NCBI GenBank assembly: GCA_964657885.1
Contig: CAZZWO010000167.1
Span: forward strand, 1 to 6,994
Length of the DNA stretch: 6,994 nucleotides
Reading direction: 5' to 3'
Source: BOG-908 sp964657885
GTDB lineage: Bacteria > Pseudomonadota > Alphaproteobacteria > Acetobacterales > Acetobacteraceae
Under the pieces are notes generated by a model, which searched no databases, had not been told where the DNA came from, and was given only the letters and a program-made list of their open reading frames with translations. This document shows positions 1-6,289 of this stretch, piece after piece (the stretch's first letter is position 1; every line of letters starts with the position of its first letter). The translations under genes were made by a program, and so were the position numbers.

Positions 1-438
1 CTGCTGATCGGAAATGCAAAGATCGGCGGCATCCTGATCGACAGCAGCGTCGCCGCCTTGGGCGTCCTCGAGTGGGTCGTCATCGGGTTCGGGGCCAACC
101 TGGCAGAAGCGCCTGCCGTCGAAGGCCGCGACACCGCCTGCCTGCCACCGCCGGCGCCCGGTATGCCGCGGCCGGCGGCGTCCGACATCGCCCATGCGGT
201 CCTGGCAGCGATCGACCGCTGGTCCGCGGCTGAACTGCGCGAAGCATGGCTGGCGCGGGCGCATCCGCCGGGAACGCTGCTCGATATCGTCACGCCACAG
301 GGGCGCATGCGCGGCCGTTTCGCCGGCATCACCGCGCGCGGGGAACTGCTGCTCGAAGGGCATCCCACACCGGTCAGCAGCGCCGAGGTTTTCGTTCAGC
401 ACCAGCCGCCAGAAACCAGCCTGTCGCCATGCTGCTAG
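1..438 (+). CDS. birA: Biotin--[acetyl-CoA-carboxylase] ligase (BirA), 3' part only
   Basis: This is the C-terminal 145 residues of biotin protein ligase; the 5' end lies outside the window, which opens on the first base of a codon. The enzyme makes biotinyl-AMP from biotin and ATP and attaches biotin to the carrier lysine of carboxylases such as acetyl-CoA carboxylase, in the cytoplasm. Visible signs are KIGGILID (residues 7-14 of the fragment), which matches the K(I/V)GGIL strand after the KWPND motif of the catalytic domain, and VVIGFGANL (26-34), the counterpart of the usual IGIGxN strand. A small SH3-like C-terminal domain follows (about 90-132, GTLLDIVTPQG to VSSAEVFV). The N-terminal half cannot be seen, so I cannot say whether a DNA-binding repressor domain is present; alphaproteobacterial members usually lack one. 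The stop TAG at 436-438 overlaps the coaX start by 10 bases, suggesting translational coupling. Confidence in the family is high. Confidence 0.9.
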   Translation: MLIGNAKIGGILIDSSVAALGVLEWVVIGFGANLAEAPAVEGRDTACLPPPAPGMPRPAASDIAHAVLAAIDRWSAAELREAWLARAHPPGTLLDIVTPQGRMRGRFAGITARGELLLEGHPTPVSSAEVFVQHQPPETSLSPCC

Positions 439-1253
439 TCGTCGATGCGGGCAACACCAACGTCGTCTTCGCCATCCATGACGGGCGGAAATGGGCCGGC
501 ATCTGGCGGATTGCGACCGAGCCGCAGCGCACGTCCGACGAATACGCCGTCTGGCTGCTGACGCTGCTGACCCACAGCCGGCTGACCCCGGACCTCGTCA
601 GCGCCGCAGTGATCGGCACCGTCGTGCCGGCGGCTTTGTACCACCTCCGCCGCCTCTGCCGCGAATGGTTCATGGTCGAACCGCTGATCGCCCGGGCATC
701 GCTGGATTGGGGCTTCGACATCCGGGTCGACAACCCCGAGGATGTCGGTGCCGACCGCCTGCTGAATGCGCTGGCCGCCTACCGGCATTTCCGCGCTGCC
801 CTGATCGTCATCGATTTCGGCACCGCGACCACTTTCGATGTGGTAGGAGAGGACGGGGCCTATCTGGGCGGGGCAATCGCGCCCGGCATCAACCTGTCTA
901 TCGAAGCATTGCACCAGGCTGCGGCACGCTTGCCCAGGATCGGCATCGGCCGCCCACAGGCGGTCATCGGTACCGGCACGGTGGCCGCCATGCAGTCGGG
1001 CATCTACTGGGGCTATATCGGGCTGATCGAAGGCCTGGTCACAAGAATTCGCCGGGAGATCGAGACGCCGGCCAAGATTGTCGCCACTGGCGGCCTGGCG
1101 CCCCTGTTCTCCGAGGGCACCGAGATATTCGACCGGATCGACCCGGACCTGACACTGGACGGCCTGCGTATGCTGGCGGAGCGCAACTCCGCCCCCAGAT
1201 TACCCCGAGCACAGCTAGATCTACACAGAACAAGAACGATCGAAGGCGATTGA
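429..1253 (+). CDS. coaX: Type III pantothenate kinase (CoaX)
   Basis: The predicted 274-residue protein phosphorylates pantothenate, the first step of coenzyme A synthesis, in the cytoplasm. Type III kinases belong to the ASKHA (actin/hexokinase) fold, need a monovalent cation and are not feedback-inhibited by CoA. The N-terminal phosphate loop DAGNTN is at residues 6-11, GADRLLNALAAY at 107-118, DFGTATTFDVV at 129-139, GGAIAPGI at 147-154 and the ATP-side TGGLA at 220-224. Asp6, Asp109 and Asp129 fall where the family has its three conserved acidic residues. The frame is open far upstream, but ATG 429 is chosen because DAGNTN must sit at the extreme N-terminus. No good Shine-Dalgarno precedes it, which fits coupling to birA. 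The usual family C-terminus (LxLxGLRxLxERN) is reached near residue 253; about 21 further residues form an unmatched tail encoded by less GC-rich DNA. The gene ends in TGATG, sharing one base with rnj. Confidence 0.95.
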   Translation: MLLVVDAGNTNVVFAIHDGRKWAGIWRIATEPQRTSDEYAVWLLTLLTHSRLTPDLVSAAVIGTVVPAALYHLRRLCREWFMVEPLIARASLDWGFDIRVDNPEDVGADRLLNALAAYRHFRAALIVIDFGTATTFDVVGEDGAYLGGAIAPGINLSIEALHQAAARLPRIGIGRPQAVIGTGTVAAMQSGIYWGYIGLIEGLVTRIRREIETPAKIVATGGLAPLFSEGTEIFDRIDPDLTLDGLRMLAERNSAPRLPRAQLDLHRTRTIEGD

Positions 1254-2899
1254 TGGACGCACAAACCGGAGACCTGGCCTTCCTGCCCTTGGGCGGGACG
1301 GGCGAGATTGGCATGAACCTTAACCTGTACCGCTGCGATGGCCACTGGCTGGCCGTCGATTGCGGCATCGGCTTCGGCGGCAACGAACTGCCCGAAGCCG
1401 ACGTGATCATGCCGGACCCGGCCTTCATTGCCGAACGCCGCGACAAGCTGCTGGGCCTGGTGATCACCCACGCGCATGAAGATCATGTTGGCGCCGTGGC
1501 GCATCTTTGGCGCCAGCTTCGCTGCCCGGTCTATGCGACGCCGTTCACCGCGGCCGTGCTGCGGCGCAAGCTGACCGAGGCGCATCTCGTGAACGAGGTG
1601 AAGCTGAACATCATCCCGCCCGGCGGCTCGTTCGAACTCGGCCCGTTCCGCCTGCAGTTCCTCCGGGTCGCCCACTCGACACCCGAAGCGCAGGGTCTCG
1701 CGATCCGCACGCCGTACGGCACCATCGTGCACACCGGCGACTGGAAGTTGGACCCGAACCCTCTGGTCGGCCCGCCGACCGACGAGGCGGCATTTTCGGC
1801 GCTCGGCGACGAAGGCGTACTGGCGATGGTCTGCGACAGCACGAACGCGCTGGTCGAGGGGCATTCCGGGTCCGAAGGCGATGTGCGCCGTTCGCTCGCC
1901 ACCCTCATCAAGTCGATCGAGGGCCGGGTCGCAGTCACCTGCTTCGCCAGCAACGTGGCGCGGGTGGAAAGTGTGGCGATCGCCGCGCGCGATGCCGGAC
2001 GATCGGTGGCACTGGTCGGCCGCAGCCTGCGCAACCTGGAAACGGCGGCGCGGGAATCCGGCTATCTCAGCACCATCCCGCAATTCGTGTCCGAAGATGC
2101 CGCCAACGATGTGCCGGACGGCAACCTGCTGATCCTGATCACCGGCAGCCAGGGCGAGGCGCGCAGCGCATTGGCGCGCGTGGCGGCCGACACGCACCCG
2201 AACATCGCGCTGGGCGAGGGCGACACCGTCATCTTCTCCAGCCGGATGATCCCCGGCAACGAAAAGGCGATCGGCGCGGTGCAGGATAATCTGGTTCGGC
2301 GCGGCGTGCATGTGATGACCGATGACGACCACATGGTCCATGTCAGCGGACACCCGGCGCGCGACGAATTGCGCCGCCTGTATCGCCTGGTGCGCCCGCA
2401 ATACGCGGTTCCCGTGCATGGCGAGTGGCGGCATCTATCCGCCCACGCGGCCCTGGCGCAGGAACTGGGCGCGACCCCCGTCATGCTGGAGAACGGCGAC
2501 ATCCTCAGCCTGTATCCGGGCCGCCCGCAGGTGACCGACTCGGCGCCGGTCGGCCGGCTGGCGCTGGACGGCAATCGCGTGGTGCCGCTGCAGGGCGGCG
2601 TCATGGCGGCGCGTCGGCGCATGTTGTTCAATGGCGTCGTGGTCGGCAGCCTGGCGGTGGACGCGACGGGCCGCGTGATGGGCCGCGCCCGGGTGACGGC
2701 GCCCGGATTGTTCGAGCCCGACGATCCGGAAACCGAGCGTCTCAGCCGCGATTTCGGGGCGGCCGTTGCCGATCTTCCGGCGCCGCTGCGGCGTGACGAC
2801 AGCGCGCTTCAGGACGCTGCACGTGCAGCATTGCGCAAGATCGTCGGGCGCAAGCTCGGCAAGAAGCCGATGGTGGATGTTCATCTTTTGCGTGTCTGA
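1253..2899 (+). CDS. rnj: Ribonuclease J
   Basis: The predicted 548-residue protein is a beta-CASP metallo-beta-lactamase nuclease with 5'-3' exoribonuclease and often endonuclease activity. It acts in mRNA turnover and rRNA 5' maturation in the cytoplasm. The lactamase core shows LPLGGTGEIGMN (11-22), the zinc motif HAHEDH (73-78), His141 in HSTPE, and Asp163 in HTGDWK. CDSTN at 194-198 leads into the beta-CASP domain, which carries ITGSQGEARSALARVA (296-311), FSSRMIPGNE (328-337), HVSGH (363-367) and PVHGEW (387-392). The C-terminal domain is about 445-548. Length matches the usual 550 or so, and all metal ligands I can place are intact. ATG 1253 is chosen because homologues begin a few residues before FLPLGGTGEIG; GAAGG at 1242-1246 is a good ribosome binding site. 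The reading frame stays open to about 491, but that extension overlaps coaX and is low-complexity out-of-frame sequence. The one-base TGATG overlap implies coupling to coaX. Confidence 0.96.
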   Translation: MDAQTGDLAFLPLGGTGEIGMNLNLYRCDGHWLAVDCGIGFGGNELPEADVIMPDPAFIAERRDKLLGLVITHAHEDHVGAVAHLWRQLRCPVYATPFTAAVLRRKLTEAHLVNEVKLNIIPPGGSFELGPFRLQFLRVAHSTPEAQGLAIRTPYGTIVHTGDWKLDPNPLVGPPTDEAAFSALGDEGVLAMVCDSTNALVEGHSGSEGDVRRSLATLIKSIEGRVAVTCFASNVARVESVAIAARDAGRSVALVGRSLRNLETAARESGYLSTIPQFVSEDAANDVPDGNLLILITGSQGEARSALARVAADTHPNIALGEGDTVIFSSRMIPGNEKAIGAVQDNLVRRGVHVMTDDDHMVHVSGHPARDELRRLYRLVRPQYAVPVHGEWRHLSAHAALAQELGATPVMLENGDILSLYPGRPQVTDSAPVGRLALDGNRVVPLQGGVMAARRRMLFNGVVVGSLAVDATGRVMGRARVTAPGLFEPDDPETERLSRDFGAAVADLPAPLRRDDSALQDAARAALRKIVGRKLGKKPMVDVHLLRV

Positions 2900-2941
2900 G
2901 CGGCCGGGCGCGGGCAACCCTGCGGCCGGGGTGAAGTAGGC

Positions 2942-3208
2942 ATGGGCTGGTTCACCGCACTCGTCCTGTATGTGCTGATCTGGTGGACGGTGCTGTTCGC
3001 CGTCCTGCCGCTCGGCACGCAGCCGGTGACGGACGCCGATCAGGTGACCGGCTGGCGAGGCGCCCCTGCGCAACCGCGCCTCGGCCGCAAATTGCTGATC
3101 ACCACGCTGGTTTCGGCACTGATCTGGGGCGTTGCCATCGCGCTGATCGGCAGCAACTGGCTGAGCTTCCGGCATGGCATTCTCGCGATGCCTGCAGATT
3201 ATACATGA
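2942..3208 (+). CDS. DUF1467 family small inner-membrane protein
   Basis: This 88-residue protein has two predicted membrane helices, about residues 3-24 (TALVLYVLIWWTVLFAVLPL) and 50-72 (KLLITTLVSALIWGVAIALIG). A short hydrophilic loop joins them and contains the basic APAQPRLGRK segment. The WWTVLFAVLPLG start, the PRLGRK loop and the overall size match the alphaproteobacterial DUF1467 family, often found next to rnj and proS. Its function is not known and I do not assign one. A GTGAAG stretch at 2931-2936 is a plausible ribosome binding site five bases before the ATG. The gene begins 42 bases after rnj in the same direction, so it is probably the last gene of the birA-coaX-rnj unit. Two parallel open frames overlap here, but only this one gives a hydrophobic, family-like protein. 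Confidence 0.85.
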   Translation: MGWFTALVLYVLIWWTVLFAVLPLGTQPVTDADQVTGWRGAPAQPRLGRKLLITTLVSALIWGVAIALIGSNWLSFRHGILAMPADYT

Positions 3209-3250
3209 AGACGGCTTTGCTGCCCGAAAAACAGGCAGCGACGGACTAGC

Positions 3251-3266
3251 CCGGCAAATTAGCCGG
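3251..3266 (+). other. Small hairpin after the DUF1467 gene
   Basis: CCGGC (3251-3255) and GCCGG (3262-3266) form a five-base-pair stem with the loop AAATTA, about 40 bases past the DUF1467 stop codon. No T-run follows, so it is a poor intrinsic terminator. It could be a 3'-end stabilising or processing hairpin, or chance. It lies just upstream of the candidate small RNA, and its right side overlaps the weak TTAGCC element considered as that RNA's -35 box. Confidence 0.3.
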
Positions 3267-3296
3267 AATATCAGACGAGAAATCTATAGACCGGGG

Positions 3297-3413
3297 CTTC
3301 CAGGGCTGGAATGATCACCGGCAGGACGAGGAGATTTCCTCCTCCTGCCGTGTGACTGGCGTTTCCTCCCTAAACTTGGCCCTGCCGCCGCCGGTGTGCA
3401 GGGCCTTCTTTTT
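3297..3413 (+). ncRNA. Candidate trans-acting small RNA with anti-Shine-Dalgarno loop
   Basis: About 117 bases fold into an ordered set of hairpins. SL1 is TTCCA/TGGAA (3298-3302, 3307-3311) around GGGC. SL2 is a long stem, 3319-3332 with 3337-3350, interrupted by one C-C mismatch, with loop GATT. A short GTTT/AAAC stem (3361-3364, 3372-3375) presents the loop CCTCCCT, complementary to Shine-Dalgarno sequences. A terminator follows (3378-3413). A second pyrimidine run, TTTCCTCCTCCTGCC, lies in the SL2 right arm. Exposed CCUCC loops and this size resemble alphaproteobacterial anti-SD small RNAs such as the alpha-r14/NfeR1 and cuckoo (CcsR-like) groups, which repress many mRNAs. That assignment is from motif recall, not a covariance search. 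The 5' end is uncertain: a weak promoter (TTAGCC at 3259-3264, TATAGA at 3285-3290) would start it near 3297, or it may be cut from the 3' UTR of the upstream operon. A plain long 3' UTR is the alternative. Confidence 0.6.
3378..3413 (+). terminator. Rho-independent terminator
   Basis: GGCCCTGC (3378-3385) pairs perfectly with GCAGGGCC (3398-3405) around a 12-base loop, followed at once by the T-rich run TTCTTTTT (3406-3413). This is the strongest intrinsic terminator in the window. It would end the candidate small RNA and also any read-through from birA-coaX-rnj-DUF1467, isolating that unit from proS. Confidence 0.85.
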
Positions 3414-3414
3414 G

Positions 3415-3435
3415 GTAGCAGGACATTAGTGCTAC
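3415..3435. repeat. Inverted repeat GTAGCA/TGCTAC
   Basis: GTAGCA (3415-3420) and TGCTAC (3430-3435) are exact inverted copies separated by nine bases, starting two bases after the terminator T-run. It may be a second hairpin supporting termination or a protein-binding dyad; nothing in the sequence decides between these. Confidence 0.4.
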
Positions 3436-3463
3436 GTCACCAGATATTCGTGCAAAAAGTGAA

Positions 3464-3485
3464 TTGAAATGTCATTTTCTTTCAA
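3464..3485. repeat. AT-rich inverted repeat TTGAAA/TTTCAA
   Basis: TTGAAA (3464-3469) and TTTCAA (3480-3485) are exact inverted copies 10 bases apart. A nested imperfect dyad, GAAATG/CATTTTC, lies between and across them. The stretch 3441-3485 is clearly richer in A and T than the rest of the window. It could be an operator or part of a promoter region for proS. TTGAAA differs from a -35 consensus at one base, but no matching -10 box sits 16-18 bases on, so I do not call a promoter. Confidence 0.3.
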
Positions 3486-3725
3486 CGCCGCATGGTGCGC
3501 CGCAGCATTGTTTCGCGTCTGACCTGAACCCTGTGCTCGGCAGGCAGAACTGGTTACTTGCGGTATTCCTGCCGGAGAACCGTTTCGACTTCCGTCCCGC
3601 CCTGCCAGTATGTGAACGATTTGGCAAGACCGGTTGGCCCACCGGTTCGGCTGCGCCGGCTGCCATGCCCTGGCTTCGACCGGCGGCGCCATGTAGTTTG
3701 CCGGCATCCCACTTTCAGGACGCCC
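3486..3725. other. Gene-free leader region upstream of proS
   Basis: No gene is convincing here, although frames stay open because of high GC. The proS frame itself is open back to about 3558, but the peptide it would add has no family resemblance. One notable element is ACCGGT (3629-3634) repeated at 3641-3646 with the six bases TGGCCC between; as ACCGGT is its own complement, this can fold as a hairpin. I see no strong promoter, riboswitch or T-box, and T-boxes are not expected in alphaproteobacteria. The proS promoter most likely lies somewhere between 3414 and 3700. Confidence 0.4.
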
Positions 3726-5036
3726 ATGCGCCTCTCTCGCAGTTTCGTGCCCACGCTCAAGGAAACGCCGGCCGAGGCGCAGATCGCCTCGCACCGGTTG
3801 ATGCTGCGGGCAGGGCTGGTGCGGCAGACGGCATCGGGCATCTATGCCTGGCTGCCGATGGGCCTGCGCGTGCTGAACAACATCGCCGACATCGTGCGTG
3901 AGGAACAGGACGCGGCCGGCGCCCAGGAAATGTTGATGCCGACCTTGCAGACCGCGGATCTGTGGCGTGAGAGCGGCCGTTACGACGCTTACGGTCCGGA
4001 AATGCTGCGCATCCGCGACCGCCACGAACGCGAGTTGCTGTACGGCCCAACGAATGAGGAGATGATCACTGACCTCGCTCGGCAATCCATCAAATCCTAC
4101 CGCGAGCTGCCGCAGACGCTGTACCACATCCAGTGGAAGTTCCGCGACGAGATGCGTCCGCGTTTCGGCGTGATGCGCGGCCGCGAGTTCCTGATGAAGG
4201 ACGCCTACAGCTTCGCGCGCGACTATGACGAGGCGGTGGCCATCTATCGCCGCATGATGCTGGCGTATATGCGCACATTCCAGCGGCTCGGCGTGCGGGC
4301 CATTCCGATGCTGGCCGATACCGGACCGATCGGCGGCGATCTCAGCCACGAGTTCATCGTGCTGGCCTCCACCGGCGAAAGCCAGGTGTTCTACGACGCG
4401 GCGCTGGAACAGTTGAATTACCTGGAGGCGGAGTATTCGTACGACAGCCCCGGCGACCTGGCATCGTTCCACGAGCTGATCAACTCGCATTATGCGGCGA
4501 CCGAGGAAAAGCACGACACTGCGCGGTGGGATGCGGTGGATGCCGCGCAGAAACGCGAGGGACGCGGCATCGAAGTCGGCCAGATATTCTATTTCGGCCG
4601 CAAATATAGCGACGCGATGAAGTTCACCGTGGCGGGTCCGGGCGGCCAGCCGGTCGTTCCGGAAATGGGCAGCTACGGTATCGGCATTTCCCGACTGGTC
4701 GGTGCGATCATCGAGGCCAGCCATGACGAAGCGGGCATCGTCTGGCCGGACAGCGTGGCGCCGTTCCGCGCGGCCATCCTGAATTTGCGCGTGGGCGACG
4801 CCGCCTGCGATGCATTGTGCGCCGACATCTACGGCCGGTTCGGCGGGACCGCCGTGCTGGACGACCGCGACGAACGGGCCGGCGCCAAGTTCGCCGATGC
4901 CGATTTGATGGGGCATCCCTGGCAGATCATCGTCGGCCCGCGCGGTGCAGCGGCAGGAACGGTCGAGCTGAAGCGGCGGGACACCGGCCAGCGTGAGGAG
5001 CTGTCGCTGGACGCGGCGCTGGCGAAGGTTTTCTGA
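3726..5036 (+). CDS. proS: Prolyl-tRNA synthetase, short alphaproteobacterial type
   Basis: The predicted 436-residue class II synthetase charges tRNA(Pro) with proline in the cytoplasm. The catalytic core carries GPTNEE (107-112), motif 2 FRDE (139-142) with RFGVMRGREFLMKDAYSF (146-163), and motif 3 MGSYGIGISRLVGAIIE (314-330). Motif 1 is around 35-72, ending MLMP. The C-terminal anticodon-binding domain is about 345-436. Bacterial ProRS of the Escherichia coli type is near 570 residues because an editing (INS) domain of about 180 residues lies between motifs 2 and 3; here only about 150 residues separate them, so that domain is reduced to a remnant, as known for alphaproteobacterial ProRS. 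Editing of mischarged Ala-tRNA(Pro) would then need a free-standing factor, which is not in this window. ATG 3726 is chosen because homologues start MRLSRxFxPTLKE, and AGGA at 3717-3720 lies five bases upstream. lolC follows after two bases. Confidence 0.96.
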   Translation: MRLSRSFVPTLKETPAEAQIASHRLMLRAGLVRQTASGIYAWLPMGLRVLNNIADIVREEQDAAGAQEMLMPTLQTADLWRESGRYDAYGPEMLRIRDRHERELLYGPTNEEMITDLARQSIKSYRELPQTLYHIQWKFRDEMRPRFGVMRGREFLMKDAYSFARDYDEAVAIYRRMMLAYMRTFQRLGVRAIPMLADTGPIGGDLSHEFIVLASTGESQVFYDAALEQLNYLEAEYSYDSPGDLASFHELINSHYAATEEKHDTARWDAVDAAQKREGRGIEVGQIFYFGRKYSDAMKFTVAGPGGQPVVPEMGSYGIGISRLVGAIIEASHDEAGIVWPDSVAPFRAAILNLRVGDAACDALCADIYGRFGGTAVLDDRDERAGAKFADADLMGHPWQIIVGPRGAAAGTVELKRRDTGQREELSLDAALAKVF

Positions 5037-5038
5037 TC

Positions 5039-6289
5039 ATGTTCGGTGCGTTCGAGCGCGCGGTCGCCGGCCGCTATCTGCGCGCGCGCCGCGGCGAGCG
5101 TTTCGTCTCGGTCATTGCCGCATTCTCGCTGGTCGGCATCGCGCTCGGCGTCGCAACCCTGATCATCGTCATGTCGGTGATGAGCGGGTTCAAGGACGAC
5201 CTGCTGTCCCGCATCCTCGGTTTGAACGGACATCTCGGCGTGTATGCCGCCAGCTCCTCCGGGTTGACCGATTACGATGCCATGGCCGCCCGCATCCGCG
5301 CACTGCCCGGCGTGGTTTCGGCAACGCCGGTGATCGAGGGCCAGGTGTTGCTGACCGGGCGCTCGCAGAATTCGGGCGGATTGGTGCGCGGCATCACGCA
5401 GGAGGATCTGCGCCGGCTGCCGTCCATCGCCGGCAACATCCGCGCGGGGACGCTGGATGATTTCCACGGCGACGACGCAATCGCCGTCGGCCTGGCGCTG
5501 GCGCAGCGCTTCGGCCTGGATATCGGCAGCAAGATCACGCTGGTGTCGCCGGACGGCGCGGTCACCGCATTCGGCACCGTGCCGCGGGTGCGCGCGTACC
5601 GTGTCGTGGCGATCTTCCAGGCGGGCATGAACGAGTACGACAGCACGTTCACGTTCCTGCCGTTATCAGCGGCGCAGATATACTTCCAGAAACCGTCGAG
5701 CGTGACGCAGATCGAAGTGATGGTGTCCGATCCGCAGCACGTCTCCGTCGTCAATCGTGAGATACGCCGGGCGCTCAGCGCCGAAGCGGTCCGGGTGATC
5801 GACTGGACCCAGAGCAACGACAGCTTCTTCGCCGCGGTGCAGGTCGAGCAGAACGTGATGTTCCTGATCCTGACGCTGATCATCATCGTGGCCGCCTTCA
5901 ACGTGGTCTCGTCGCTGATCATGATGGTGAAGGACAAGACGCGCGACATCGCAGTGCTGCGTACGCTCGGTGCCGGGCGCGGCGCCATCATGCGCATCTT
6001 CCTGATGTGCGGTGCATCGGTCGGCATCACCGGCACCGTGCTGGGCACCGTGTTGGGCGTCGTGTTCTGCCTGAACATCGAACGTATCCGCGTTGGTCTG
6101 CAGAGCATCACCGGAACCACGCTTTTCGATCCTACCGTATATTACCTGGAACATCTGCCGGCGAAGCTCGATCCAGTGACGGTGGCGCAGGTGGTGGCCA
6201 TGGCCCTGGTGCTGTCATTGCTGGCGACCTTGTACCCGAGCTGGCGCGCTGCCCGCACCGATCCGGTGGAGGCGCTCCGGCATGAATGA
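5039..6289 (+). CDS. lolC: Lipoprotein-releasing ABC transporter permease, LolC/LolE (LolF-like)
   Basis: The predicted 416-residue inner-membrane subunit works with the ATPase LolD to extract outer-membrane lipoproteins from the inner membrane and hand them to the periplasmic carrier LolA. It has the MacB/FtsX layout: one N-terminal helix (about 22-48), a large periplasmic domain (about 50-268), then three helices (about 272-296, 316-344 and 380-400). Typical signatures are RYLRARRGERFVSVIAAFS (12-30), VMSGFKDDLLSRILGLNGH (47-65), the coupling segment KDKTRDIAVLRTLGA (298-312) and the C-terminus SWRAARTDPVEALRHE (401-416). Only one such permease is next to lolD here. Outside gammaproteobacteria one LolF-type protein often replaces the LolC/LolE pair, so it may act as a homodimer; a second copy elsewhere cannot be excluded. 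It starts two bases after the proS stop, with GAAGG at 5024-5028 as ribosome binding site, so proS-lolC-lolD is very likely an operon. Confidence 0.94.
   Translation: MFGAFERAVAGRYLRARRGERFVSVIAAFSLVGIALGVATLIIVMSVMSGFKDDLLSRILGLNGHLGVYAASSSGLTDYDAMAARIRALPGVVSATPVIEGQVLLTGRSQNSGGLVRGITQEDLRRLPSIAGNIRAGTLDDFHGDDAIAVGLALAQRFGLDIGSKITLVSPDGAVTAFGTVPRVRAYRVVAIFQAGMNEYDSTFTFLPLSAAQIYFQKPSSVTQIEVMVSDPQHVSVVNREIRRALSAEAVRVIDWTQSNDSFFAAVQVEQNVMFLILTLIIIVAAFNVVSSLIMMVKDKTRDIAVLRTLGAGRGAIMRIFLMCGASVGITGTVLGTVLGVVFCLNIERIRVGLQSITGTTLFDPTVYYLEHLPAKLDPVTVAQVVAMALVLSLLATLYPSWRAARTDPVEALRHE

Noticed and set aside
491..1252. N-terminal extension of the rnj reading frame, open for about 250 codons
   Set aside because: It lies wholly across coaX in another frame, its peptide is Arg/Pro/Gly-rich with no domain, and RNase J homologues begin at the ATG at 1253.
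1013..2434. Long open frame on the minus strand across coaX and rnj (about 470 codons)
   Set aside because: It is antisense to two clearly conserved genes, and its His/Arg/Ala-rich composition is typical of the complement of GC-rich coding DNA.
2983..3249. Second 88-codon frame overlapping the DUF1467 gene
   Set aside because: It gives an Arg/His/Ala-rich soluble peptide; the frame starting at 2942 encodes the two-helix membrane protein that matches a known family.
3297..3413. Reading this segment as 6S RNA, tmRNA or a tRNA
   Set aside because: There is no cloverleaf, no 6S-like long bulged duplex and no tmRNA tag frame; the small hairpins with a CCTCC loop and terminator fit a trans-acting small RNA better.
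3558..3725. Upstream TTG start for proS
   Set aside because: The 56 added residues have no family resemblance, while the ATG at 3726 has a good ribosome binding site and gives the expected MRLSR start.
3464..3901. Open frame of about 145 codons running from the intergenic gap into proS
   Set aside because: Its second half overlaps proS out of frame and the first half has no recognisable motif or ribosome binding site.
3432..4916. Long open frame on the minus strand across proS (about 490 codons)
   Set aside because: It is the antisense shadow of proS; no motif is recognisable and the composition is that of a complement frame.
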